From Sphingobacteriales bacterium (GTDB lineage: Bacteria > Bacteroidota > Bacteroidia > Chitinophagales > UBA2359), in NCBI GenBank assembly GCA_016711295.1, contig JADJTE010000001.1, positions 587,151 to 651,150 on the forward strand: a stretch of 64,000 nucleotides of DNA. Reading direction: 5' to 3'. Below are positions 53,978 to 62,805 of this stretch, one piece after another. The number at the start of each line of letters is the position of its first letter. Position 1 is the stretch's first letter. Under the pieces are notes generated by a model that was not told where the DNA came from, did no database searches, and saw only the letters and a list, made by a program, of their open reading frames with translations. The position numbers were made by a program, and so were the translations under genes.

Positions 53978-54559
53978 ATGACTTCTTCTATCAAAGTAGC
54001 CGACACCCAATACCCTATCCACGAACTTCTGCGCAATCGTTGGTCGGCGCGTTCGTTTAGCGACCAATCCATCAGCTCATACGATATGAACCGTTTATTG
54101 GAGGCGGCATCATGGTCGTTTAGTGCCAATAATATGCAGCCTTGGCGTTATGTGTATGCCCATCGTCACAGCCCGCGCTTCGATGATATATGGAATTGCT
54201 TGGCAGGCGGCAATCGTCCTTGGGCAAAAAATGCCGCTGCCTTAGTTATCTGCTTGGCGCAGACCAATCGGAATACCGAAAAACCCAATGTTTGGGCTTC
54301 GCATGACTTGGGTGCAGCTAATATGAACCTCATTTTGCAAGCCCTAAGTATGGATATTTATGCGCACGTCATGGGAGGTTTTGATGCTCCCAAAGCCCTT
54401 GCCCTCAGCCAAGCTAATCCCGACGAATGGGAAGCCGTAACGATGCTCGCACTTGGCTATTTAGATGCGCCCGACCAATTGGAAGAGCCATTCAGAACCC
54501 GCGAACTAAGTCCTCGCACCCGAAAATCTATTGTCGATTTTGCTTGGGAATTGTCCTAA
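53978..54559 (+). CDS. Nitroreductase family FMN-dependent oxidoreductase
   Basis: A protein of about 193 residues that fits the nitroreductase family, which binds FMN and reduces nitro or related groups with NAD(P)H. Visible blocks are RWSARSFSDQSISS (FMN-phosphate contact Arg-Ser, about 17-30), EAASWSFSANNMQPWRYVYA (the SxxNxQPWR FMN motif) and ALGYLDAPDQ at the C-terminus. The start at 53978 (MTSSIKVADTQYPI) is chosen over the upstream frame because it gives a normal family N-terminus. It ends 12 bases before the element at 54572. Substrate unknown. Confidence 0.88.
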   Translation: MTSSIKVADTQYPIHELLRNRWSARSFSDQSISSYDMNRLLEAASWSFSANNMQPWRYVYAHRHSPRFDDIWNCLAGGNRPWAKNAAALVICLAQTNRNTEKPNVWASHDLGAANMNLILQALSMDIYAHVMGGFDAPKALALSQANPDEWEAVTMLALGYLDAPDQLEEPFRTRELSPRTRKSIVDFAWELS

Positions 54560-54571
54560 CATTCTTTTATC

Positions 54572-54698
54572 GCAACTATTGGTTTGATTTTTTAATTTTG
54601 AGTAAAAAATTAACAGGCACATCTTGCTTGCGCCTCTGCTATAAAGCCGAATTTACCAAAATTTATGACCGAAATTTAAAAATCAGGCCAATAGTCAC
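54572..54698 (+). mobile_element. Family C element with TIR, related ends
   Basis: A 127-bp non-coding element from GCAACTATTGGTTTG to CCAATAGTCAC, with terminal inverted repeats of about 30 bases (GACTATTGGCCTGATTTTTA matched on the left). Its ends resemble family B. It has no target duplication that I can see. Similar stubs lie at 1248, 7534 and 60461. Confidence 0.75.
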
Positions 54699-54740
54699 CG
54701 CTCATTTATGTTTCCAAGCCGACTGCTGTCACAAGTCTAT

Positions 54741-55797
54741 TCAATTTTGATGTTCGCGCCCTTTTATTTTTCCCGCTTCAAATTTTTTGTTCATTTCTTC
54801 TTGTTCGCGCCTATACTCATCGTCGGGCAGTGGCTCGCCCAATTTGTTTAAGTCGGGCGAGCCTGCATTGACCCAAGCGAGGTCTCCACAGGCTTCCTAC
54901 GCTCAAAATGGATGCTCTCATGCGCCGCTCTACCATGCCGTCCAAACTATGGCTATATGCCTTGCTATATCCTTCGCAATAGACCTGCATCATTGCCGCA
55001 CCGCGATTTTCGTAGCAAAATTTATGGTCGGGTTCTACTTGTAGGTTCAAATCGCGCTCGAACAGCAATACCGAATCTAAGGCGTTGTGGCTCTCTTGTA
55101 TATAGTCCCATACCATATCTCTGGGGTGTTTTATATAGTTGGCTTTCCCTACCCAATAGTCATATTCTTCGCCGTATAGTTCGGGTATGCGCGATTCCCA
55201 AAAGCCGTGTATGCCTTTTTGGTTAGTAAATTGCCCGTTATAGTTTTCGGTGGTATGAAGCGGCACGTGTCCGTCTCCGATATAATGCCCCAAGTCGGCA
55301 GAAAGTTGTAAGATGCGTTGCACATTTCGCTCTTCAAAGGCTTTTTGTAGTCTATACAATACCAATTCGGTATGCCACGGCACAATGCCGTATGCTTTTA
55401 GGGTATCCTCGCTAAATTTGGCGACGGCTTCGTCCCATCGGCGGGGCATGGCTTCAAAAGGGCGCAAGAGGTGTCCTTCGCTCGTATCTAAGGGGTGTGT
55501 GCCGCCGTAGTGGTCAATATCTATAAAATGGCGAGGTGCTTCGTCTTCGGCGGCATAGCGGCGTTTGTCGGGCATCAACGGCGTGTTCGGTGATATATTC
55601 GATATGTTTTTATAAAATCCTATCATTTCGGGCGGCAGCGTAAATACAGCCAAGCGGTTGATGCGCTGGTGCGCCCAAAATCCCCATGTTTTGGCGGGCG
55701 TAGGCAGCCCCAAGGTCATTAAGAGCGTTATTAATGCCATCAAAGACCAAGCAAAAACTCGAAAAACGGTATATTTCGTAAATTTAGGCATTAGCAA
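54741..55797 (-). CDS. S1/P1-type zinc nuclease or phospholipase C-like exported protein, one frameshift
   Basis: A protein of about 350 residues with a membrane or signal helix (FRVFAWSLMALITLLMTLGL), then WGFWAHQRINRLAVF, where Trp and His resemble the first zinc site of the S1/P1 nuclease and zinc phospholipase C superfamily. Later His/Asp residues in RHFIDIDHYG, LGHYIGDGHVPLHTTENYNG and HGFWESRIPELY complete the pattern. Near 54885 the frame breaks. The other frame continues LAWVNAGSPDLNKLGE to PLPDDEYRREQEEMNKKFEA and a stop at 54741, giving the expected C-terminus. Whether it acts on nucleic acids or phospholipids is not clear from sequence. It stands alone, divergent from the DUF1501-like gene. 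Confidence 0.8.
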
Positions 55798-55959
55798 TTG
55801 TTTGTCAAGGGTTGGCGGTTAGCAATTTGCGGCGTAAAGATAGCGTTTTTAGCATAACCTGCCGCTATATTGCTCAAAATAGTCTATATTTGTAGGTCAA
55901 TAGCTATTGGCAATAGCTATACAGAAATTCATAAATAGTTTTTTTTTCTCTGCCCCCAA

Positions 55960-57342
55960 ATGCCTTATACCTCTATCAGCCGCCGCGCTTGGCTCAAACG
56001 CTGCGGTATCTTAGCCGCCGCCACTGCGTTTCCGTACTTACCCCCTTCGGGCAGGCTATTTGCCCAAACGGGCAGTCAGTTGGCGGCGCACGTAGTAGTA
56101 GTCATATTGGGCAAGGGCATCCGTTGGCAAGAGGCAGTAGGCAAGGGCTACTTGCGCCTGTCGCAATATGCCGCCAACCCTGTGCCCGAAAACGATATTA
56201 GCGGCAATATAATGCCCAATCTATGGGCAGGCGACGCACCCACCCAAAAAATTGTTTATGGCATAGACCCACCCGACATAGCCACAGGCGGGCAATATGG
56301 CAGTTTGCTCGTCACGCCCGTTGTGCAGCAAGCCCTCCAAACGCAAGGCATCACCTTCGGAGCTATGCAAACACCCCACAACGATTATTTTGAGTCGCTT
56401 GGCGCATTGCTTACGGGCAACAACGCTAATAGCACCACAGCCAACCCACAACGCCCCAGCCTGCCTACTATTTTCGAGTATGTGCGCCGCTATATGGGCG
56501 CGTCGCCCCTGAAAACGTGGTGGATAGGCAAAGGTATCGAACAGGGCGTTCCGCTACTAAACCACAGCCAACATAGCGACTTCGGGGCGGCTTGGGGGGC
56601 TAATTTTATGGCTCCCGATGTATTATGGAGCAACAAAGGCGCGACTTATTGGGGCAATAACCAAGCCACAAGCCACCCGTATATTGCCGAAATGTCCCAA
56701 TTTTTAGACCGACAATTTCTGCCGCCCTCGCCCCTGCCCGATATAGGCAATAGCTTAGACGACCGATACCAAATTGCCTCCTTTGTCCAATACCTACACC
56801 AAAAAGGCAGTGCTGCCGTCAATGCTCCCATACCCGAAGCCATGCGCAATGCCGATACCCAACAAATAAGCTATACCTGCGAACTGCTGCGCTATTTCCA
56901 ACCCACTCTTAGCGTTGTGCAGTTGTCCGAAGCCGATATTGCCCATACTAATTTTACCCAATACCTCCGCAGCCTATACCGCGCCGATTATGCCATTGCC
57001 TACTTGTGGCAGTATATACAAACCCAAATTGCACCGATGGCAAACAATACTTGCCTGCTCGTCATAAGCGATTTTGGGCGCAATACCAGCCCCAATAACC
57101 AAACTGATACCAATGCGTGGCGCGGCTACGACCACGACGATACCGACAACAGTTTGCGTAGTTTTGCCTTGCTACTCTGTCCCAACCTAAGCCCCACCAA
57201 CCTAAGCATAGGTACATCTGATAATCCCTTGGGCGATAATCGGCATGTAGCCCTCACTATTGCCGAAGTATTGGGCATCAAAACCGAAGTTGCTAACGCG
57301 GGCTATGTGTTTTCGGGGCAATCGTTGATAGATTTTATGTAA
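55960..57342 (+). CDS. Tat-exported DUF1501-like alkaline-phosphatase-fold protein
   Basis: A 460-residue protein with a twin-arginine signal (SRRAWLKRCGILAAATAFPY, near residues 7-26). The rest resembles DUF1501/alkaline phosphatase-like proteins found in many Bacteroidota and Planctomycetes, with VLVISDFGRNTSPNN-type acidic blocks (CLLVISDFGRNTSPNNQTDT) and WRGYDHDDTDNSLRSF near the C-terminus. Metal-binding Asp/His residues are plausible but not fixed. It is followed 31 bases later by the VWA-domain protein gene on the same strand. Function unknown; a hydrolase role in the periplasm is likely. Confidence 0.8.
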   Translation: MPYTSISRRAWLKRCGILAAATAFPYLPPSGRLFAQTGSQLAAHVVVVILGKGIRWQEAVGKGYLRLSQYAANPVPENDISGNIMPNLWAGDAPTQKIVYGIDPPDIATGGQYGSLLVTPVVQQALQTQGITFGAMQTPHNDYFESLGALLTGNNANSTTANPQRPSLPTIFEYVRRYMGASPLKTWWIGKGIEQGVPLLNHSQHSDFGAAWGANFMAPDVLWSNKGATYWGNNQATSHPYIAEMSQFLDRQFLPPSPLPDIGNSLDDRYQIASFVQYLHQKGSAAVNAPIPEAMRNADTQQISYTCELLRYFQPTLSVVQLSEADIAHTNFTQYLRSLYRADYAIAYLWQYIQTQIAPMANNTCLLVISDFGRNTSPNNQTDTNAWRGYDHDDTDNSLRSFALLLCPNLSPTNLSIGTSDNPLGDNRHVALTIAEVLGIKTEVANAGYVFSGQSLIDFM

Positions 57343-57373
57343 TTATATCTTAATTAACTAAATCCAAAATGCT

Positions 57374-60300
57374 ATGTTCACCCGTTTTATTCTATTGCTG
57401 TTTTGTTTGCCAATATACATGGCACTTCAAGCCCAGCCGTCGGGCTATACTGTACAGCAAAAATTGAGCAAAAAGGAAATCAATTCTTTTTTGAAAAGCT
57501 ATAAGGCTATGCCCGATACTCTCCCCTCTATGGAGCAGTATGAAACAGTAACTGAACAAATTTTAAAAATAGCACCAACTACTTACAGAGAAGTCGTTCC
57601 CGCTATTTTTAAAGATGTTATAGAGCAGGTTTTGGTCAAAGAAGCCTATAACGGCTACCGAGAGCCCGTGTATAGGTCGGTCGAAGAAAAAATCTTGGTC
57701 CATGATGCTTATGAAATCCTCCACCTAATTCCTGCTGTTTATGACACCATCGAGAGGAATGTATTGGCAGTACCTGCAAAATTGGCATGGGTTAAGAATA
57801 AGCGTTTCAAGGGAAAATTAAAGGCTGATTGCTACGATAAAAATAGTGTTATGGATACCTGCCTTTGGCAATTGACCGAAGTACCTGCTAAATACAGGAA
57901 AGAAGCGCAGAGAGTAGTAAAAACGCCCGATTCTGTCGAAATAAGACAAGTAGAAGCCCAATATATCACCATCAACAAAATGTTGATAGACGCTACTGCC
58001 ACAGCCCAAAACCCTTTACAGAAAAGGCCCGTCGTAGTAGCAGCCGAATATCGCTCTGTGGAGAAAAAAGTGCTTGCTGGCGAGGCTATGGTACGCGAAG
58101 TAGAGACACCCGCCGAATATACAACAATTACTACTCAAAAAATTGTAAAGTCAGGCGTGTATATCAAACCTTCTACCGTATCTCCCTTTTTAGTACCCAT
58201 AAAAGAAACCACGGCATCATTAAAAGTAGCCTCACCGCGCCCCGCTATACCCATGCCTCGTCAGCCCATTCTTGCTTCTCCCGCCCCGCCCGCGCGGGCA
58301 ATTAAGCCCCAAAGCACTAGTGTACAGAACCAATATAAGCGTGCCCCAGAAAGTGCAGGAGAATCGTATGCCACCGCAAGTACTAATATCCAACAAATAC
58401 AAGAAACACTAAGAGAAAAAGGCTACGACCCGGGTCCTACCAATAACGTGCTTGGACCAGAAACACGACAAGCCCTTATCCAGTTTCAAAAAGACAATAA
58501 CTTACCAGTTGGAAATTTAGATTTGGCAACGATACGTGCTTTAAAAGGTAGTGGTGCCCCTGAACCTGCTCTACCCATACCCGATTATTTTAGCAAGGCG
58601 ACCACTTTTGCCGAATTAGAAAATGCACGAAAATATATGGACGAACAGTTGCAAAATAAGGCTATTACGGACGCTCAATTTAGAGGAGCAAAACAGGCTT
58701 ACCTCGCAACAAAAAACAACCTTGCAGCCCGATTAGACAAACCTGCCTTATTTGCCAAGGGCACAGAATCGATAAGCGATTTTGTAAAAAATAACCTTCG
58801 CTATCCCCAAGATGCCCAACAATATGGCATAGAAGGCACAGTTGTGGTCAATTTTACGGTCGATTCTACGGGCAAGGCAGTCAGCCCCAGTATAGAACAA
58901 GGTATTTCGTGGGATTTGAACGCCTCTGCCCTACAACTCGTTGAGCAAATGCCTTTGTGGAAACCTCAAACCGAATTTGGCAACAATATAGCCTCGCAAG
59001 AGCAATTAGCCATCCAATTTAAATTGGGCGACAAAGGCAAAAAAACGCAGGTTGGCATTGCTTCGTCCTTTTCGCCTATTATCGATAATGAATTTTTGAC
59101 TACGTCCCAAAATCCATTATCCACTTTTTCGATAGATGTCGATAATGCTTCGTATAGCATCGCTCGTTCTTATATCACCAGCGGGCAACTGCCACCCGCA
59201 AATGCTGTGCGTACTGAAGAATTTATCAATTATTTCAAATATAATTATCCACAACCCAAAGAAGAACATCCATTTAGCCTTAGCACCGAAATGCAACGCT
59301 GCCCTTGGAACGATAAGCACCACCTGCTACTCATTGGCTTGCAAGGCAAAGAAATAGAAATTAAAAATACCCCACCCTCCAATTTGGTCTTTTTAATCGA
59401 TGTGTCGGGTTCTATGAGCGAAGAACTGCCCTTAGTAACCCAATCTCTCTCTCTTTTGGTCGAAAAAATGCGAGAAAAAGACCGCGTTTCTATTGTTGTA
59501 TACGCAGGCGTATCGGGTTTGGTACTTCCGCCCACCTCGGGCAACGAAAAAGAAAAAATACTCGCTTCACTCCAATCACTAAGGTCGGGCGGCTCAACCG
59601 CAGGCGGTGCGGGCATTCAGTTGGCGTATAAGACCGCCCGCGAAAACTTTTTGCCCAATGGCAACAACCGAATCATACTCATTACTGATGGCGATTTTAA
59701 CGTCGGTATTACAGGAAAAGATGAATTAGAGGCATTGGTAGAAAAGGAACGACAAAGCGGCGTATTTCTCACCTGCCTCGGCATTGGCGATAATAATTAC
59801 CAAGATGCCCGCATGGAACTGTTAGCCGATAAAGGCAATGGCAACTATGCCTATATCGACAATCTGCAAGAAGCCCAAAGAGTATTGGTCGAACAGATGA
59901 GTGGCACTCTGTTAGCCATTGCCAAAGATGTCAAATTGCAAATCGATTTTAATCCCGCCAACATAAAAGGATACCGATTGGTAGGCTATGAAAACCGAGT
60001 ATTGGAAGCCCAAGACTTTGATAATGATAAAAAAGACGCGGGCGAATTGGGCGCAGGACACAGCGTTACTGCCCTCTACGAAATTATTTTGCATAGCAAC
60101 AATAGCACCCAGTTGAAGTCTGCCGATACGCTCAAAAATAAACCCACCAAGAGTAAATATAGCCAAGCAAGCGGCGACTTACTCACGGTAAAACTGCGCT
60201 ACAAAGCCCCTAACGACACGGTTAGTCTGCTCATAGAAAAACCATTGGGACGCGTGGGTCTGCTGAAAGAAATGTCCAATAATTTCAAATGGGCTTCGAG

Positions 60301-60463
60301 CGTAGCTGCTTATACGCTTTGTCTCCGCAATTCGCCATTTAAAGCAGCCGCTACATACGAAAATATCCTAAAAAACGCACAAAATGCCTTAGCCTTCGAC
60401 CCCAAAGGCTATCGAAAAGAGTTTATTACCCTCTTGCAACAAAAAATAGCTATTTCAAAGTAG
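57374..60463 (+). CDS. Composite VWA protein with PG-binding and TonB-C domains
   Basis: A 1029-residue exported protein (signal MFTRFILLLFCLPIYMALQA). Parts in order: repeats of a PAxYxxVxxxVL type (about 55-265), a Pro-rich linker, a peptidoglycan-binding domain (IQQIQETLREKGYDPGP, about 338-393), a TonB C-terminal-like domain (RYPQDAQQYGIEGTVVVNFT, about 465-555), a VWA N-terminal region (FSIDVDNASYSIARSY, about 580), the VWA domain with MIDAS motif DVSGSMS (about 676-682), GGSTAGGAGI and ITDGDFNVGI, and a DUF3520-like C-terminus. Such a fusion links wall binding to metal-dependent adhesion. Its stop TAG overlaps a TAGTGGTCTGATTT stub like the family B end. It follows the Tat protein gene by 31 bases. 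Confidence 0.85.
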   Translation: MFTRFILLLFCLPIYMALQAQPSGYTVQQKLSKKEINSFLKSYKAMPDTLPSMEQYETVTEQILKIAPTTYREVVPAIFKDVIEQVLVKEAYNGYREPVYRSVEEKILVHDAYEILHLIPAVYDTIERNVLAVPAKLAWVKNKRFKGKLKADCYDKNSVMDTCLWQLTEVPAKYRKEAQRVVKTPDSVEIRQVEAQYITINKMLIDATATAQNPLQKRPVVVAAEYRSVEKKVLAGEAMVREVETPAEYTTITTQKIVKSGVYIKPSTVSPFLVPIKETTASLKVASPRPAIPMPRQPILASPAPPARAIKPQSTSVQNQYKRAPESAGESYATASTNIQQIQETLREKGYDPGPTNNVLGPETRQALIQFQKDNNLPVGNLDLATIRALKGSGAPEPALPIPDYFSKATTFAELENARKYMDEQLQNKAITDAQFRGAKQAYLATKNNLAARLDKPALFAKGTESISDFVKNNLRYPQDAQQYGIEGTVVVNFTVDSTGKAVSPSIEQGISWDLNASALQLVEQMPLWKPQTEFGNNIASQEQLAIQFKLGDKGKKTQVGIASSFSPIIDNEFLTTSQNPLSTFSIDVDNASYSIARSYITSGQLPPANAVRTEEFINYFKYNYPQPKEEHPFSLSTEMQRCPWNDKHHLLLIGLQGKEIEIKNTPPSNLVFLIDVSGSMSEELPLVTQSLSLLVEKMREKDRVSIVVYAGVSGLVLPPTSGNEKEKILASLQSLRSGGSTAGGAGIQLAYKTARENFLPNGNNRIILITDGDFNVGITGKDELEALVEKERQSGVFLTCLGIGDNNYQDARMELLADKGNGNYAYIDNLQEAQRVLVEQMSGTLLAIAKDVKLQIDFNPANIKGYRLVGYENRVLEAQDFDNDKKDAGELGAGHSVTALYEIILHSNNSTQLKSADTLKNKPTKSKYSQASGDLLTVKLRYKAPNDTVSLLIEKPLGRVGLLKEMSNNFKWASSVAAYTLCLRNSPFKAAATYENILKNAQNALAFDPKGYRKEFITLLQQKIAISK

Positions 60464-60721
60464 TGGTCTGATTTCAACAATTTCCGCTTTAAATAATTTA
60501 CGCTATATAATATACTGAAAATGAACGATTTAATTTTATTGATAAAATTATAATAAAAAATTAATAATTTTATATTTTTCTTATTATGAGCATATTACAA
60601 ATTGTTAAATTTTAATGCCAAAAATCATTGAGACGGTTCAAACGTATTAAAATTATAACAACATGATAATCAGTTAAATACTACTTTTTAGAATAATGTC
60701 GTAAATAATAAAAAAAATCGC
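60464..60721. other. AT-rich spacer with an element stub
   Basis: No gene here. The first bases match the end of the family B element (TAGTGGTCTGATTT, 60461-60474). The rest is very AT-rich and probably carries the promoter of the following lipoprotein gene. Confidence 0.4.
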
Positions 60722-61198
60722 ATGAAAAAATCTCCTTTGTGGCTACTGCTCGTCTTTTGTGGTTTGCTGGCAGCTTGTTTTAATCCCGACAGCTACCCAC
60801 CCGAACCCGCTATCACAGCCATTAGCATAGACCCCACAAGCATTGCCAACCTAACGGGCAGTTTTAGGATAAGTATACAATTTCAGGACGGCGACGGCAA
60901 TTTGGGCACTACCGAGCAGTCGCCCGAAGCCAATGTGTTTGTGATAGACAAGCGCGACGGCTTCGTCACCAATTATTCGTTTGCCGATATTTCGGGCGGC
61001 GGCGAGCAAGGTGTATCAGGCACTATTGATATTACCGTCAGTAGCGAGTGTTGCCGTGTTATTAGCGGCATTCCTTGTACGCCACAGGCAAGCTACCCAC
61101 CCACCGATACAGTACGCTACGAAGTAGTGTTGAAAGACCGAGCAGGCAACCTAAGCAATATAGCCCTTACGCCCGCTTTGCTCATCAATTGTCAGTAA
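60722..61198 (+). CDS. Predicted lipoprotein of unknown function
   Basis: A 158-residue exported protein. The start MKKSPLWLLLVFCGLLAACF carries a lipobox (GLLAAC, lipidated Cys19). The mature part is beta-rich with ITAISIDPTSIANLTGSFRI, FQDGDGNLG, and the repeated Cys pair SECCRVISGIPC. Ig-like folds of this kind are common in surface lipoproteins of Bacteroidota. No enzyme motif is seen. It lies 25 bases before aroE on the same strand. Confidence 0.75.
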   Translation: MKKSPLWLLLVFCGLLAACFNPDSYPPEPAITAISIDPTSIANLTGSFRISIQFQDGDGNLGTTEQSPEANVFVIDKRDGFVTNYSFADISGGGEQGVSGTIDITVSSECCRVISGIPCTPQASYPPTDTVRYEVVLKDRAGNLSNIALTPALLINCQ

Positions 61199-61223
61199 AA
61201 CGCCCCTCGATTGATTTGCGCCA

Positions 61224-62020
61224 ATGACCGATGTATCTCTGTATGGACTTATCGGCTATCCTTGTCACATTCGTTTTCGGAGCGATATTTTAGCCAAAAA
61301 TGGGCGGCACACTCGGATATGCGGCAATACCGCCTATTTCCGATGCCCGACCTCGCCGAACTCCCCCAACTATTGCGCCTCTATCCGCAATTGCGGGGTT
61401 TGAACGTCACTATTCCGCACAAACAAGCCGTATTGCCCTATTTAGATGAGTTGAGTGCCGAGGCTGCCGACATAGGTGCGGTCAATTGTATAGCTATCGA
61501 TGCCAATACGGGTCGGCTGCGGGGTTATAATACCGACGTATTAGGTTTTGCCCACACCTTACAGCCCTTATTGCGCCCTCAGCACCGCCATGCCTTAGTA
61601 TTGGGCACAGGCGGCGCAGCGCGGGCGGTGGCTTATGTATTGCGCCAATACAATATATCGCATTGTTTCGTTTCGCGCAGTTTGCCGCCCGATATGCCCC
61701 CAGCGAGCCATGTATTGCAGTTTAGCCTTGATGCGCCTCCTTGCCTTACTTATGCTCATTTGCAGGCTGCCATGTTACCGCCCGAAGGGTTGATACTTAT
61801 CAATACTACGCCCTTGGGCATGTATCCGCATACCCATACGCTTCCGCCTTTGCCCTACGAAGCTATAAATGGCAATTATTTATGTTATGATTTAGTATAT
61901 AATCCATCGCCGAGTTTGTTTTTGCAAACCGCTGCCCTACAAGGTGCGGTTTGTCAAGATGGTTTGGCAATGTTGTATCGGCAAGCCGACGAAGCCGAGC
62001 GAATATGGCTTGGCGAATAG
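61224..62020 (+). CDS. aroE: Shikimate 5-dehydrogenase, one frameshift
   Basis: AroE reduces 3-dehydroshikimate with NADPH in aromatic amino acid synthesis. Start 61224 reads MTDVSLYGLIGYP, the family opening. Near 61263 one T is missing from CCTTG; CCTTTG would give LIGYPLSHSFSERYFSQKW, whose SHS is the substrate-binding motif. The rest is intact: GLNVTIPHKQAVLPYLD (with catalytic Lys in PHK), GAVNCIAID, GYNTDVLGF, the NADP motif VLGTGGAARAVAYVL and INTTPLGMYP. Length is about 266 residues once repaired, as expected. It lies between the lipoprotein gene and oriC. Confidence 0.93.
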
Positions 62021-62084
62021 CGCGGATAGGGTCAATAAAATGCGACCAAAAGCCCAAGCCTCTTTTTTATGATGTATAAAGACT

Positions 62085-62515
62085 ATTTTTAAAAAAAAAG
62101 AAATAAATCATCATTCATCAGGGCTGTGGATAAGTGGATAAGTGCTACTTTGGGCATATCGCACCTTTGTTATACACACTCATCACCCAATACCCACAAG
62201 GTTATCCACATTAAAAACCCTTAATAATAGCCCAAAATGCCACTTATCCACAAAACAAGTACTCCGAAAGACAAAGTAATGTGGATAACTTCGCTTGTGG
62301 ATAAACCTTATCACAAGCACGCAAACGCTGTGTATAACTCCTGTGGATAAGTGTATAAACAATAAGGTCATTTTCGAGTGTGGATAACATGATGCTTATC
62401 CACATAAAAAACCTATTTATCCACACTTTCTAACTATTGGGTGTGGATATCGACAAAACGCAATGTTTGTTTTTTCAAGCCCATACGCTTAACGATTTTG
62501 TCTGTGTATAACTTT
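62085..62515. other. oriC: Chromosomal replication origin (oriC), DnaA-box cluster
   Basis: Nine perfect DnaA boxes (TTATCCACA or its complement) occur at 62125-62133, 62202-62210, 62244-62252, 62280-62288, 62296-62304, 62342-62350, 62379-62387, 62396-62404 and 62417-62425. At least five one-mismatch boxes lie at 62133, 62170, 62329, 62442 and 62503. Both orientations are used. The A-rich stretch near 62085-62100 could be the unwinding element. Such density in about 390 bp is diagnostic of oriC. dnaA is not adjacent in this window; the region lies between aroE and the second acyl-CoA dehydrogenase. Confidence 0.92.
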
Positions 62516-62664
62516 TGCCCTTAGTTAGTGCTGTTGCGTGTAGTTATGCTATCGCTCTCTGCGGCTGATACGCATTTATTTTGCGGCTAAAATGGATAGA
62601 CTTTGCACCTAAATCGTATCTTTACGGCTGCCGCTATCACCTGCCCAACAAACTGTATTTATTC
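62516..62664. other. Spacer to the right of oriC, no gene seen
   Basis: A 149-base gap with no recognised gene. The last eight bases ATTTATTC (62657-62664) are the left target duplication of family A copy 8. Confidence 0.4.
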
Positions 62665-62796
62665 GTACCTATTTAGGGTATAGGGTTTTGGGTATGGGGT
62701 TCTGGGCTATATCTATCTAATAATGCCTGAAATCATTGCATATTCGATTAGAAATAGCTATTCTTGTGGGCTGTTTCTACAAGACTAAACAGTTAC
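62665..62796 (+). mobile_element. G-quadruplex MITE family A, copy 8
   Basis: A 132-bp copy, GTACCTATTTAGGG to GACTAAACAGTTAC, closely similar to copy 1 in its right half. It is flanked by an exact 8-bp duplication ATTTATTC (62657-62664 and 62797-62804). Five G-tracts (62676-62706) give a strong G-quadruplex motif. The ATG of the next gene lies only two bases beyond the right duplication. Confidence 0.92.
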
Positions 62797-62805
62797 ATTT
62801 ATTCT

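Noticed and set aside
62085..62515. Short open frames inside the DnaA-box region
   Set aside because: They are produced by repeated TTATCCACA words and have no coding character.
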